Assembly: GCA_030457765.1 (NCBI GenBank)
Contig: JAKDUK010000022.1
Coordinates: 1-39,357, forward strand
Reading direction: 5' to 3'
Origin: Marinobacter sp.
Lineage (GTDB): Bacteria > Pseudomonadota > Gammaproteobacteria > Pseudomonadales > Oleiphilaceae
Length of the DNA stretch: 39,357 nt
In this document: positions 17,134 to 26,182 of the stretch, piece by piece
How positions within the stretch are numbered: the stretch's first letter is position 1
Layout: every line of letters starts with the position of its first letter
Notes under the pieces: generated by a model
Seen by the model: the letters and a program-made list of their open reading frames with translations, nothing else
What the model was told of the DNA's origin: nothing
Database searches by the model: none
Translations under genes and position numbers: made by a program

Positions 17134-18441
17134 ATGCAGAAAAATTGGTCGCAACATCTGCGCAACACCATTATTGGCCTCGCAGGCACCACATTTGCTG
17201 GCGTATATTTTGGACACCCGATATACGGGCTAACCGCCGGGCTGGGAATCTATCTATTGTGGACGCTTTATCACACCTATCGCTTATCGCAATGGCTAGC
17301 AGACCCAAATACCATGAATGAAACACCCCAAAGCCTAGGCATCTGGGGCAACCTTTTTGAAAAGCTGCACAAGCTCAACCAGAACTACCTGCAAACCCGG
17401 GACCGTCTGCGGGCACGAATCGACCGCATTCAGGAATCCACCAATGCCATGCGTGATGGCGTCATCATGACCGACGCTCACGGCGCCATGGAGTGGTGGA
17501 ATGGCTCAGCAGAGGATCTGCTAGGATTTCGTCACAACACAGATCAGGGGCAATACATTTGTAACCTGATACGCACACCGGCTTTCAAGGCCTACTTTGA
17601 CGCCAAAAACTACCGCGAGCCATTGGAGCTGCACTCACCTGCAAAGCCCCATATTCACCTGCAAATCCAAATCAGCCTGTTTGGTAAGCAGAGCCGTCTT
17701 ATCGTCGCCAAAGATGTCACCCGTCTGCACCAGTTAGAACAGATGCGTCGGGATTTTGTAAGTAACGTTTCTCACGAAATGCGCACCCCACTAACGGTCA
17801 TTAGCGGCTACCTGGAAACATTAGTTGACAATACCGATGATTTGCCTGCCAAGTGGCGGCGGGCCATCAATACAATGGCAACCCAGTCTTTTCGCATGGA
17901 AGCACTGATTACCGACCTCATACTGCTATCCCGAATTGAAACCGGCGAAAAAGAAGTGAACGACACAACCACGAACGTGAACGGGCTCATGCAGCAAATT
18001 TGCCAGGATGCCCGCACACTCAGCGGCGAAAACCAGCACGAGATAACCTTCAACACCAGCGGCAGGCAGCAACTTAAAGGCGATGAAAAACAGCTGCGCA
18101 GCGCCTTCTCCAACCTGGTATTTAATGCCGTGAAATACACACCGGCACAGGGCCAGATTACCGTATCCTGGTTCAGCAATAGCGAAGGCGGACACCTTTC
18201 GGTAAAAGACACGGGCGCCGGTATCGAGCAGATTCATCTTCCCCGGCTAACGGAGCGTTTTTACCGTGCCGACCCAAGCCGGCATAAAGACACCGGGGGC
18301 ACAGGGCTGGGGCTGGCGATTGTTAAGCACGTACTGATCAACCACGACGGCAACCTGGAAATACTCAGCCGTGTTGGCGAAGGCAGTCGTTTTATCTGCC
18401 ATTTCCCGGCGAAACGGCTGGTTTCAGCTGCGCCAGAATAA
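17134..18441 (+). CDS. phoR: Phosphate regulon sensor kinase PhoR
   Basis: A 435-residue histidine kinase. Two N-terminal membrane helices (about 10-48) are joined to a charged linker, a PAS domain (about 100-200), a HisKA domain with H214 in FVSNVSHEMRTPLTVISGYL, and a HATPase domain with the N box (NLVFNAVKYTP), G1 box (VKDTGAGIEQ), F box (LTERFYR) and G2 box (GGTGLGLAIVKH). The short periplasmic part is typical of PhoR, which senses phosphate through the Pst/PhoU complex. The gap from phoB is 93 bp. It converges with the receiver gene at 18481-19365. Confidence 0.94.
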   Translation: MQKNWSQHLRNTIIGLAGTTFAGVYFGHPIYGLTAGLGIYLLWTLYHTYRLSQWLADPNTMNETPQSLGIWGNLFEKLHKLNQNYLQTRDRLRARIDRIQESTNAMRDGVIMTDAHGAMEWWNGSAEDLLGFRHNTDQGQYICNLIRTPAFKAYFDAKNYREPLELHSPAKPHIHLQIQISLFGKQSRLIVAKDVTRLHQLEQMRRDFVSNVSHEMRTPLTVISGYLETLVDNTDDLPAKWRRAINTMATQSFRMEALITDLILLSRIETGEKEVNDTTTNVNGLMQQICQDARTLSGENQHEITFNTSGRQQLKGDEKQLRSAFSNLVFNAVKYTPAQGQITVSWFSNSEGGHLSVKDTGAGIEQIHLPRLTERFYRADPSRHKDTGGTGLGLAIVKHVLINHDGNLEILSRVGEGSRFICHFPAKRLVSAAPE

Positions 18442-18480
18442 CGATCACAAACAAAGTCCCACTCACCCGTGGAATAAAAC

Positions 18481-19365
18481 CTAGCGCTTGCCGGCCCGAA
18501 AGCGGGCGATAAATCGAGACAAATCCTCAAGCTTTTTCGGATCTTCATCCACAAACCGAATAGTAACGCTTACAAAGTCGGTATCCCGGCTCTTGTCTAC
18601 TGCTTGCAACTGGTGCACATAGCCGTTCAGCCGCGCCATCTGTCCGTCACCTACATCGATATCAACAACGGCCTGATCCAGAATGCCCGGAAACGCCTGG
18701 TCCCGCTTTGCAATCACCCGTACTTCCGTCAAGTTAATATCCTTAACCGCAGATTTCAGGGTGTTGTCTGCAAAACGTATCGAGGCAAGGCTCACACTGC
18801 CCTTTGCCATAGCTGCCTTTCGGCCCTGCGGTGGCGATGCAGAGGCTGTCGGCGTTGGGGCAGACTGTCTGGCGCCTGGTGCCGTGGATGCGGGCTCTCG
18901 CTTTTGTGTAAGCAAACTGGCCGACTCTTTGAACGCATCGGCAGGTCCTGTCATGGATTTACCACTCCTGCCCATAGCAGCCGTGAGTGTATTGCCCATC
19001 ACCTTTATAATTTTTTTACTCAAACCTTCCGGACTGAAAGGTTTGCCCATATATTCAGAGACACCTTCCTTGACTGCCTCAATCACATGGTCCTTGTCTC
19101 CCCGGCTGGTAATCATGATAAAAGGTACTTTCTCGTACCTGGGCTGCTGACGCATCCACTGCAGCAGCTCCATGCCGGACATTTCCGGCATTTCCCAGTC
19201 ACACAAAATCAAGTCGAAAGTGGTCTGAGTCATGAGCGACTGGGCCCTGCGGCCATTCTGAGCATCAGTGGTTTCTATCACAGGAAAGCGTTGCCGTATT
19301 GTGCGCTTAACCAGATCCCTTACAAAACTGGCGTCATCCACCACCAGCGCTTTCAGCGTTGCCAT
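18481..19365 (-). CDS. Response regulator with a PilZ-like C-terminal domain
   Basis: A 294-residue two-domain protein. Residues 1-125 are a CheY-like receiver with D10-D11, phospho-acceptor D56 (LILCDWEMPEMSG) and KPFSPEG. A low-complexity Ala/Pro/Ser-rich linker covers about 130-190. Residues ~190-294 resemble a PilZ beta-barrel by pattern: a VKDINLTEVRV segment where DxSxxG is expected, a GYVHQLQAVD strand and a final VTIRFVDEDPKKLEDLSRFI. The c-di-GMP-binding RxxxR and DxSxxG residues are not intact, so nucleotide binding is doubtful. It may link a kinase to surface behaviour. The receiver is certain; the C-terminal call is inference. Confidence 0.8.
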   Translation of the reverse strand: MATLKALVVDDASFVRDLVKRTIRQRFPVIETTDAQNGRRAQSLMTQTTFDLILCDWEMPEMSGMELLQWMRQQPRYEKVPFIMITSRGDKDHVIEAVKEGVSEYMGKPFSPEGLSKKIIKVMGNTLTAAMGRSGKSMTGPADAFKESASLLTQKREPASTAPGARQSAPTPTASASPPQGRKAAMAKGSVSLASIRFADNTLKSAVKDINLTEVRVIAKRDQAFPGILDQAVVDIDVGDGQMARLNGYVHQLQAVDKSRDTDFVSVTIRFVDEDPKKLEDLSRFIARFRAGKR

Positions 19366-19611
19366 GCTTTAAACTCTTGCAAATGTGTGCCCCAACTATA
19401 GAGCAAAGCCCCGCACGGGAAACCCGCAGGCTACAAAAAAGCCACAAACTTCAAACGCAAACGCCAAAACAGATACAGTTCTATGAAAACAGGAGAACAG
19501 ACAGGTTAAAGAACTGTCACCCCCGGTGGCTCTGCAAAGTATTCCACTGACGGGAAAACACGCTACCATGAGCTGAGTCGTCCACACCTTTCACCCTGAC
19601 CGAGGTTTCGC

Positions 19612-20862
19612 GTGCTAACCAAGCTTGCAAGGATTCTTCCCAACCGGCATATGGCATGCCGCCTGTGTGTTTCTGCCGTTTTGGCCACTTTCGCACTGCC
19701 TGCCATTGCCGAGAATGCCACCCTACCCAAAGCGCCCGATGGTTTTGAAAAATGCAAGCTACAGCTGCAAGAAAAAGCCATTGCGGCCGGGGTTAGCGCC
19801 AAAACTGCCCAAAACGTTATGACAGGGGTTAAGCATTTAGACCGGGTAATCGAGTTAGATCGCAAACAACCCGAGTTTACCACCACCTTTGCCGACTACC
19901 TGAACCGCCGGGTGAACGACGACAGGGTAAGCAAAGGGCGCGAACTGATTAAAGAACACAGCGCGCTGCTAGAGCGGGTAACCGACGCAACCGGTGTACC
20001 TGCACCCTACCTGGTTGCCTTTTGGGGGTTAGAAACCAACTTCGGCAGCTATTTTGGGAAAATGTCAGTCCCCGACTCACTCACCACCCTGGCCTGCGAC
20101 GCCCGCCGCAGTACCTTCTTTACAGAACAGCTGATTGCGGCGCTGCGTATTATTGACGAAGGCGCCATTCCGGTCGAACAAATGGAAGGATCCTGGGCCG
20201 GTGCCATGGGCCACGTACAATTCATGCCCACGGTGTTTTTGAAGCACGCCGTAGACGCAGACGGCGACGGCCGCCGTGACCTCTGGCACAGCCTGCCAGA
20301 TGCGCTGATGTCTGCGGGTCGTTTCCTCGAGTCCATGCAATGGGACGGAGATTACCGCTGGGGCCGGGAGGTGCTGCTACCTGAAGGCTTTGATTATTCA
20401 CAGGCCGATGGTCGGCGTCTGGAACTGAGTAAATGGCGGGAGCTAGGTATTACCGATGCGTTTGGCAAGCCCCTTGCCCGTGAGGATATCCGTGCAGCTC
20501 TGATTATTCCTGCCGGCCATCGCGGCCCAGCCTTTTTGGCGTATCACAACTTCAAAGTGATCATGGGCTGGAACCGTTCCGAGTTTTACGCTGTAGCCGT
20601 AGGCCACCTGGCTGACCGTATTGCCGGTGCAGGCACGCTTCAGAACCCGCCACCGGTAGACACGCCTTCCCTCTCAAGAGACACGGTTCTTGAGCTGCAA
20701 ACCGCTCTCAACGAACGCGGATACGATGCCGGCAAGCCAGACGGCATCACCGGTCCCGCCACTCGCTCAGCGATCCGAAAGTACCAGCGTGATGAAGGCA
20801 TGATCGCTGATGGGTACCCAGGGCAGGAATTGCTTGATGGGCTTGGGGTAGCCATGCCTTAG
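19612..20862 (+). CDS. MltB-family lytic murein transglycosylase with peptidoglycan-binding domain
   Basis: A 416-residue periplasmic enzyme. The signal peptide covers about residues 1-33 (ending LPAIAEN), with no lipobox cysteine, so it is soluble rather than a lipoprotein. The SLT_2 catalytic domain carries E141 in FWGLETNFGSYFG and the GAMGHVQFMPTVF motif. A PG_binding_1 domain follows at about 350-410 (LQTALNERGYDAGKPDGITG). It cleaves the MurNAc-GlcNAc bond, forming 1,6-anhydro ends. The GTG start is supported by GAGG six bases upstream. The layout fits the SltB/MltB3 group better than E. coli MltB itself. Confidence 0.92.
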   Translation: MLTKLARILPNRHMACRLCVSAVLATFALPAIAENATLPKAPDGFEKCKLQLQEKAIAAGVSAKTAQNVMTGVKHLDRVIELDRKQPEFTTTFADYLNRRVNDDRVSKGRELIKEHSALLERVTDATGVPAPYLVAFWGLETNFGSYFGKMSVPDSLTTLACDARRSTFFTEQLIAALRIIDEGAIPVEQMEGSWAGAMGHVQFMPTVFLKHAVDADGDGRRDLWHSLPDALMSAGRFLESMQWDGDYRWGREVLLPEGFDYSQADGRRLELSKWRELGITDAFGKPLAREDIRAALIIPAGHRGPAFLAYHNFKVIMGWNRSEFYAVAVGHLADRIAGAGTLQNPPPVDTPSLSRDTVLELQTALNERGYDAGKPDGITGPATRSAIRKYQRDEGMIADGYPGQELLDGLGVAMP

Positions 20863-20876
20863 GCTGTCAGGTTTAT

Positions 20877-20904
20877 TTACAGAACAAAAAACAAACAGCT
20901 GTAA
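20877..20904. promoter_or_regulatory. Possible activator site for the sigma-54 promoter
   Basis: TTACAG (20877-20882) and CTGTAA (20899-20904) form an inverted repeat, and ACAGCTGT at 20895-20902 is itself palindromic. They lie about 50-80 bp upstream of the predicted start, where an enhancer-binding protein such as PrsR could act. This is inference from position and symmetry. Confidence 0.35.
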
Positions 20905-20930
20905 GTTGTTGTAATTAAAGACCTAAAAAG

Positions 20931-20949
20931 TTGGCATAAAACTAGCATT
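20931..20949 (+). promoter_or_regulatory. Sigma-54-type promoter of the PEP-CTERM gene
   Basis: TTGGCATAAAACTAGCATT fits the RpoN -24/-12 pattern TGGCAC-N5-TTGCT with minor deviations. The diagnostic GG (20933-20934) and GC (20945-20946) are exactly 10 bases apart. A start near 20957 leaves a 50-base leader that contains an ATAACA-GCTT-TGTTAT hairpin at 20966-20981. Confidence 0.65.
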
Positions 20950-21007
20950 CATAATGAAATTCGATATAACAGCTTTGTTATTTCATCATTGAAGTTAGGA
21001 GTAATGC

Positions 21008-21697
21008 ATGAAGATGTTAACAAAAGGCAGTTTTGGTGCGCTGCTGTTTATAGCAGCTGCCGCCGTCTCAGCAGGTCCAATCTCTATTAACGTATCGGAT
21101 GTTACCGGCTCCTTTGATATAACTGGGACGGATAACTCTTGGGGTGCTACCGTTAAAGGCAATGGTAATAACGAATTGCGCTGGGGCCTCGCTAAAAGCA
21201 ATCGCCTTAGGTTCGAATCTGCCACAAACGGCGTAACCAGCCCAGGTCTTGCGGTTGATTTAGGCTCGGAATTTAAGCTCGGAGAGCTGTTTCACACTAA
21301 TGGCACCAATGGCCTGAGCGAACTGACAGGCGCAGACCTAAACATTTCCTTTGCTTTCAACAACACTGCCGGTAACGCTTCTTCCCAAGGTTTTTTAAAC
21401 TTTACCATCGAAGATCCATCAGGCTGGATGACCGACGACACCATCACTCAGGATGGCAGCCAAGTAACCAGTTCTCCATTCCGCCTAGGAGGGTATGAAT
21501 ACACTCTGGAGCTGATAGGATTGGGCGACGGCACAACGGTTTCAACACCTGAAGACTGGGGCTGGTTTAACAGCCCGACTAAAAGCTTCGATCTCAATGC
21601 AAAAATCACCGCCACAGCCGTCCCCGAGCCAGGCACTCTAGCCCTGCTCGGCCTGGGACTAGCAGGCCTTGGCATGGCACGTCGCCGCAAAGCCTGA
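21008..21697 (+). CDS. PEP-CTERM sorting-domain protein
   Basis: A 229-residue exported protein. A signal peptide covers about residues 1-22 (ALLFIAAAAVSAG). The mature body is beta-rich and resembles the choice-of-anchor K pattern (NELRWGLAKSNRLRFES, then FKLGELFHTNGT). The C-terminus is the tripartite PEP-CTERM signal: VPEPGTLALLGLGLAGLG, then a basic ARRRKA tail. An exosortase should recognise PEP, cleave it and release or anchor the protein with exopolysaccharide. No exosortase gene is in the window. The sigma-54-type promoter agrees with known PrsK-PrsR/RpoN control of PEP-CTERM genes. A strong terminator follows, so it is a single-gene transcript. Confidence 0.93.
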   Translation: MKMLTKGSFGALLFIAAAAVSAGPISINVSDVTGSFDITGTDNSWGATVKGNGNNELRWGLAKSNRLRFESATNGVTSPGLAVDLGSEFKLGELFHTNGTNGLSELTGADLNISFAFNNTAGNASSQGFLNFTIEDPSGWMTDDTITQDGSQVTSSPFRLGGYEYTLELIGLGDGTTVSTPEDWGWFNSPTKSFDLNAKITATAVPEPGTLALLGLGLAGLGMARRRKA

Positions 21698-21755
21698 TTG
21701 CGCTAACACGCTGACAGGCAAACTGTCGAAAGACAGCCTGCCGTCCATGTAACGC

Positions 21756-21803
21756 AAAGCTGACACCCCGCTCTTTCATTGCTCTTGGGGTGTCAGCTTT
21801 TTT
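21756..21803 (+). terminator. Intrinsic terminator of the PEP-CTERM gene
   Basis: AGCTGACACCCC (21758-21769) pairs perfectly with GGGGTGTCAGCT (21787-21798), followed by a T run to 21803. Just upstream, CTGTC-GAAA-GACAG (21723-21736) forms a GNRA-tetraloop hairpin in the 3' untranslated region. Confidence 0.92.
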
Positions 21804-21896
21804 AACACCTGCATTTTATGAATTCCTACTCTCCGTGATCTGAACCGCCAATCCGCGCATAATACTCATCACCACTTTTAGACACATTCGGAATTC

Positions 21897-22199
21897 ATGG
21901 ACTCAATCACACAGGCTGCCCTTGGCGCCTCACTTGCCGGCTGCCTTGTCTTTCTGTTGCGCCCTCCAGCTTTGCGCGTCATAGCGACAGGTTTGCTACT
22001 GTCCACTGCGTATCTCGGCTGGTCTTTTGTGCTGGCTCAGGAGCAAGATGGTACCCTTACACCCGCTGATGGCGAGCGAGTGCCACAGCCCGCTATGAAT
22101 ACCGGCGCACTGCCGTTGTTATGGGCCCGCACAACCGGCGCCATTCCGGTTCTGTGCCTTTCCAGTCTTACAACGCCGCCCCCCGGAGAGGAATGCTAA
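21897..22199 (+). pseudogene. Probable remnant of a YdjM/DUF457-type membrane hydrolase gene
   Basis: The 100-residue frame starts MDSITQAALGAS, which I recognise as the N-terminus of membrane-bound metal-dependent hydrolases (YdjM/DUF457 type, normally about 300 or more residues). It then jumps to LRVIATGLLLSTAYLGWSF, which resembles a late transmembrane part of that family, and ends in an unrelated Pro-rich tail. The histidine-rich metal region is missing. The simplest reading is an internal deletion leaving a short open frame. It might still be expressed as a small membrane protein with one or two helices. It ends 3 bp before rsuA, and the GGAGAGG at 22184-22190 is probably the rsuA ribosome binding site. 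Confidence 0.45.
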
Positions 22200-22202
22200 A
22201 CC

Positions 22203-22904
22203 ATGCGTCTTGATCAGTTTATTGCCACCACTTCACCCCTTTCACGCAAAGAAGCGAAGCGCGCTATACATGCAGGCAAAGTCGAGGTAAATGGCGAGTT
22301 CTGGAAAGAGACAGGCAAGCACCTCCCGGCCAATGCTCAGGTTCTGCTGGAAGGCGAGCAGCTGATCTTGCAGGGTGAGCGTTACCTTATGCTCAACAAG
22401 CCTGCAGGAATTGTGAGCGCAACCCAGGACAGCGAGCACCCAATTGCCTTGGATCTTCTGCCAGCGGAGCTAACAGAAGTAGCCCGCAATCTTCATATCG
22501 CTGGGCGGTTAGACGCCGACACCACAGGCTTGCTGTTGCTGACAACTGATGGCAAATGGTCCCATAAGGTAACCTCGCCCAAACGAGAATGCCCGAAAAC
22601 CTATCGGGTGAACCTGAGCACACCTGTTTTAGATTCAACCATCAATGCCCTTGAGGCGGGCGTGGTGCTTCACCAGGACCCAAAGCCCACAAAGCCCGCC
22701 CAGGTAAAGGTTCTGGAACCACAATTAATTGAACTCACTATCTCAGAAGGGCGCTACCATCAGGTGAAACGCATGCTGGCAGCGGCAGGCAACCATGTGG
22801 AGGCTTTGCACAGACACAGCATTGGCGGCATTGTGCTCGACTCGGCGTTGCAGCCTGGCGACTACCGAGAGTTGTCAGAAAAGGAAATTGCTTCGATAGG
22901 TTAA
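22203..22904 (+). CDS. rsuA: 16S rRNA pseudouridine(516) synthase
   Basis: A 233-residue RsuA-family pseudouridine synthase (E. coli RsuA is 231). An N-terminal S4 RNA-binding domain (MRLDQFIATT..., residues 1-60) precedes the catalytic domain, with D104 in IAGRLDADTTGLLLLTTDG and the C-terminal EGRYHQVKRMLAAAGNHV. It isomerises U516 of 16S rRNA during small-subunit assembly. It converges with the asparaginase-domain gene, 12 bp between stops. Paralogues such as RluE/RluF share motifs, but the length and the full S4 domain favour RsuA. Confidence 0.9.
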   Translation: MRLDQFIATTSPLSRKEAKRAIHAGKVEVNGEFWKETGKHLPANAQVLLEGEQLILQGERYLMLNKPAGIVSATQDSEHPIALDLLPAELTEVARNLHIAGRLDADTTGLLLLTTDGKWSHKVTSPKRECPKTYRVNLSTPVLDSTINALEAGVVLHQDPKPTKPAQVKVLEPQLIELTISEGRYHQVKRMLAAAGNHVEALHRHSIGGIVLDSALQPGDYRELSEKEIASIG

Positions 22905-22916
22905 ATTGGAAAGCGC

Positions 22917-23399
22917 TCAGGTGCGCTCGAAGCGCTGGGCTTTCAAATTTTTGCGTACAGCGCCTGCCTCAAACACTTCTCCATTCATAGCAATATATAC
23001 GCCGGGCGGTAAAAGCTGCAACGCAGCCCAAGCATACCCTATGTTGAATACCGCATCACTGCGGCGCATCCGCGCTGGCTGCATGGCACCCGTAAGCACA
23101 ATGGTTTTGTCGCTCAGAGGCGACAGTGCCTGGGCCGTTTCGGCCATGGTGTCGGTGCCATGGGTAATCAGTATGCGGTTACTATCGCAAGCGGCAATCG
23201 CGTCATGCACCAACACGCGATCTTCGTCGGTCATTTCCAGGCTGTCTTTACGTAACAGCCCCTGCAGGCGGTACCCTTGGTGAATATTAGATTCCGCCAG
23301 CAGCTCCGGTACCAGCGATTCGCTGATTTCAAACTCACTGTTGGCATCAAAATATATCTTGTCGATGGTGCCGCCAGTGGTGAAAATCTGGATCATCAA
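22917..23399 (-). CDS. Stand-alone asparaginase N-terminal domain protein
   Basis: A 160-residue protein covering only the N-terminal domain of the L-asparaginase fold: FTTGGTIDKIYFD (threonine nucleophile loop, from residue 6) and ITHGTDTMAETAQAL (second Thr-Asp motif). True asparaginases are about 320-350 residues with a C-terminal domain that completes the tetramer and the active site. Short versions like this are widespread in proteobacteria, so it is probably a genuine family rather than a truncation. Activity on asparagine is unproven. An alternative start is the second Met, one codon later. It may share a transcript with pbpG and ilvD upstream. Confidence 0.85.
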   Translation of the reverse strand: MMIQIFTTGGTIDKIYFDANSEFEISESLVPELLAESNIHQGYRLQGLLRKDSLEMTDEDRVLVHDAIAACDSNRILITHGTDTMAETAQALSPLSDKTIVLTGAMQPARMRRSDAVFNIGYAWAALQLLPPGVYIAMNGEVFEAGAVRKNLKAQRFERT

Positions 23400-23444
23400 G
23401 CTGTTGCCCTGTTTAACTTTTTACGCATGGGGTTGTACACAACT

Positions 23445-24380
23445 TTATTTCAAGGCTGCCGTGGTGCTGTGGACCAGCGAGTTATAGGCCGCATTTTTTT
23501 CCTGCGAGTATTCCCGCGCTGCTTTTGCCACCTGCCCTTTGGCACCCGTATCCAGCCAACGCTTAATACGCCCGGCGTCTCCCATGGGTGACCGGGTGCC
23601 AAGTGAGTCCAAAAGCACCGTCACTACACGCTTGCCATTCATATTGGAAATCATAACCAGGCATCGCCCTGCATCAGACAGGTAGCCGGTTTTGCTCAAC
23701 CCCACACCCCAACTTTCACGATGCACTAACGCGTTGGTATTGCCGAACGACAAACTGTAGCGGGGCTGCCGGAACTGACCACGGAAATAATCAGTTGTAG
23801 AATACTCACGAATCTCCGGGTACTTTGCAGCGGCATTAACCAACCGCACCAGGTCTCCAGCCGTTGAGAGGTTCTCTACCGACAAACCTGTAGGATCCAC
23901 AAACCGAGTGCCTGTCATGCCAAGCTCTTTCGCCTTGGCATTCATGGCGTCTATAAACGCCTCAAACCCTCCCGGGTGGCTTCGGGCAAGGGTGTAGGCG
24001 GCAAAGTTTTCGGACGACATAAGGGCAATACGCAATACATCAGACCGGCGCATTTGCGAATCAATGCGAATGCGAGTGTATGCGTTGGCTGCCGCTGGAG
24101 TATGGCGCCTTTGAAACACCAGCCATTCGTCCAGCGAGACACCAGACTCCAACACCACCAATGCCGTCATTACCTTGGTAACCGAAGCAATGGGCACAGA
24201 ACGGTCGGCATTTTTTGCAAACACCAAGTCATTGCTACCAGCCACGGCCACCGCTGCATTAACCGACGCCAGGTTCGGGCCAGGTGCATCCGCATTAGAA
24301 CCATTCTGATGCGCGTGCGCTGTCAGTGGCAGGCAAAGCACCAGCCACAACATCATGCGCGCCATGTTCATTCTGTGCAT
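23445..24380 (-). CDS. pbpG: D-alanyl-D-alanine endopeptidase (PBP7)
   Basis: A 311-residue periplasmic serine peptidase, family S11 (E. coli PBP7 is about 310). A signal peptide covers residues 1-23 (ending TAHAHQ). The three penicillin-binding motifs are intact: SVTK (S66-K69), SEN (S123-N125) and KTG (K230-G232). It cleaves D-Ala-mDAP cross-bridges in peptidoglycan. It lies 32 bp after ilvD and 45 bp before the asparaginase-domain gene on the same strand. It complements the MltB-like enzyme elsewhere in the window. Confidence 0.93.
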   Translation of the reverse strand: MHRMNMARMMLWLVLCLPLTAHAHQNGSNADAPGPNLASVNAAVAVAGSNDLVFAKNADRSVPIASVTKVMTALVVLESGVSLDEWLVFQRRHTPAAANAYTRIRIDSQMRRSDVLRIALMSSENFAAYTLARSHPGGFEAFIDAMNAKAKELGMTGTRFVDPTGLSVENLSTAGDLVRLVNAAAKYPEIREYSTTDYFRGQFRQPRYSLSFGNTNALVHRESWGVGLSKTGYLSDAGRCLVMISNMNGKRVVTVLLDSLGTRSPMGDAGRIKRWLDTGAKGQVAKAAREYSQEKNAAYNSLVHSTTAALK

Positions 24381-24412
24381 CTATTAAACTCTATCTTTGC
24401 TGTTATGAAGCC

Positions 24413-26089
24413 CTAGGGCAGATCCGTAACCGCGCCAGTAGATGCGGAACTTACGGTGCGAGCATATTTTGCCAGCACACCCCGGGTCGAGCGTGGCTGC
24501 GGGGCTACCCAGGCTTTGCGGCGACGCTCCAGCTCTTCCTCAGTTACATCCAATTCCATACTATTGGCAACGGCATCAATGGTAATTGTATCGCCATCCT
24601 CAACCAGCGCAATAGGGCCACCCTCTGCGGCTTCGGGTGCAATGTGCCCAACCACAAACCCATGGCTACCGCCAGAAAAACGCCCATCGGTAATCAGCGC
24701 TACGTCGTTGCCCAAGCCCTTGCCCATAATCGCTGAAGTAGGCGTCAGCATTTCACGCATGCCCGGGCCACCTTTAGGGCCTTCGTAGCGGATAACCAGA
24801 ACATCACCAGCAACAACAGTGCCGTCGATAATCCGCTCTTGGGCTTCCTCTTCCGAGTGGAAAACCCGAGCACGGCCGGAGAAGTGCGTGCCCTCCTTAC
24901 CGGTAATCTTGGCCACCGAGCCTTCAGGCGCCAGATTGCCGTAAAGAATACGCAAATGACTGTCTGCTTTAACGGGGTTATCAAACGCTTGAATGATGCC
25001 TTGAGCCTCGGGATACGGCTCAACAGATGCCAGGTTTTCGGCCAACGTATGCCCGGTTACGGTCAGGCAGTTGCCGTGCAACAGCCCACGCTCCAGAAGC
25101 ATTTTCATCAACGGCTGAATGCCGCCAATGGCCACCAGTTCCGACATCATGTAATGCCCACTTGGGCGCAGATCCGCCAGCACAGGCACGCGTTTGCCAA
25201 TCTCAACGAAGTCTTCAAGACTTAGCTCAACATCCACGGTGCTGGCCATTGCGAGCAGGTGCAACACTGCGTTGGTTGAGCCGCCAAGGGCAATAATGAC
25301 CGTAATAGCGTTTTCAAATGCCTCACGGGTCATAATATCTGAAGGTTTAATGTCTTTTTCAAGCAGTTTCATAACCGCGGCACCAGCGGCACTGCAGTCT
25401 TCCAGCTTGTTATTGGAAACCGCGTTCTGCGCCGAACTGCCGGGCAAACTCATGCCCATGGCTTCGATCGCCGATGCCATGGTGTTCGCGGTGTACATGC
25501 CGCCACAGGAACCCGGGCCGGGAATAGCGGTTTCCTCAATCTGTTTTACTTCGATCAGATCGAGATCGCCCCGGGCATGGGCACCTACTGCCTCAAATAC
25601 CGACACAATATCCGTGTGGTTTTCACCGGGCAGAATCGTGCCGCCATACACAAACACCGATGGCCGGTTCAGTCGAGCCAAACCCATCAAACAACCGGGC
25701 ATATTCTTGTCGCAGCCGCCAATGGCAACCAGCCCGTCAAACCCCTCGCAACCCGCTACGGTTTCAATAGAATCGGCGATAACCTCCCGGGAAACCAGAG
25801 AATACTTCATGCCCAGGGTGCCATTGGCAATGCCATCGGACACCGTGATGGTGTTAAATATGAGCGATTTACCGCCAGCCGCGTCAGCACCCGCCGAGGA
25901 GGCCTCTGCCAGCTCATGAATGTGCATATTGCAGGGGGTCAGATTACTCCAGGTAGACGCGATGCCGACCTGAGGTTTGCGAAAATCTTCATCGGTAAAA
26001 CCAACCGCCCGAAGCATGGCCCGGCTGGCAGACTTGCCGATGCCGTCTACCACGGGGGCGGAATAACGGCGGCGCTTATCATCAGTCAT
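24413..26089 (-). CDS. ilvD: Dihydroxy-acid dehydratase
   Basis: A 558-residue IlvD/Edd-family iron-sulfur enzyme that dehydrates 2,3-dihydroxy-isovalerate and 2,3-dihydroxy-3-methylvalerate in valine and isoleucine synthesis. The three cluster cysteines are C53 (TPCNMH), C126 ([10 protein letters not shown]) and C195 ([14 protein letters not shown]). K128 is the expected carbamylated metal ligand. The length and CNMH style match the short, [2Fe-2S]-type dehydratases. The ATG at 26089 is chosen because AGGAGAG sits at the right distance; an upstream Met at 26113 would overlap that site. It is divergent from the phosphoketolase-like gene. Confidence 0.94.
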   Translation of the reverse strand: MTDDKRRRYSAPVVDGIGKSASRAMLRAVGFTDEDFRKPQVGIASTWSNLTPCNMHIHELAEASSAGADAAGGKSLIFNTITVSDGIANGTLGMKYSLVSREVIADSIETVAGCEGFDGLVAIGGCDKNMPGCLMGLARLNRPSVFVYGGTILPGENHTDIVSVFEAVGAHARGDLDLIEVKQIEETAIPGPGSCGGMYTANTMASAIEAMGMSLPGSSAQNAVSNNKLEDCSAAGAAVMKLLEKDIKPSDIMTREAFENAITVIIALGGSTNAVLHLLAMASTVDVELSLEDFVEIGKRVPVLADLRPSGHYMMSELVAIGGIQPLMKMLLERGLLHGNCLTVTGHTLAENLASVEPYPEAQGIIQAFDNPVKADSHLRILYGNLAPEGSVAKITGKEGTHFSGRARVFHSEEEAQERIIDGTVVAGDVLVIRYEGPKGGPGMREMLTPTSAIMGKGLGNDVALITDGRFSGGSHGFVVGHIAPEAAEGGPIALVEDGDTITIDAVANSMELDVTEEELERRRKAWVAPQPRSTRGVLAKYARTVSSASTGAVTDLP

Positions 26090-26182
26090 CAGTCTCTCCT
26101 CAAAAGTATCCACAAACCACAGTTGTTATCATAAGCCTGCCAGACTGACCTGCATCAAATGGCGGGCTGCAGCCTTGTCTTA

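Noticed and set aside
18604..19401. A 265-residue reading frame on the plus strand
   Set aside because: Antisense to the receiver/PilZ-like gene; Cys/His/Arg-rich translation typical of a shadow frame.
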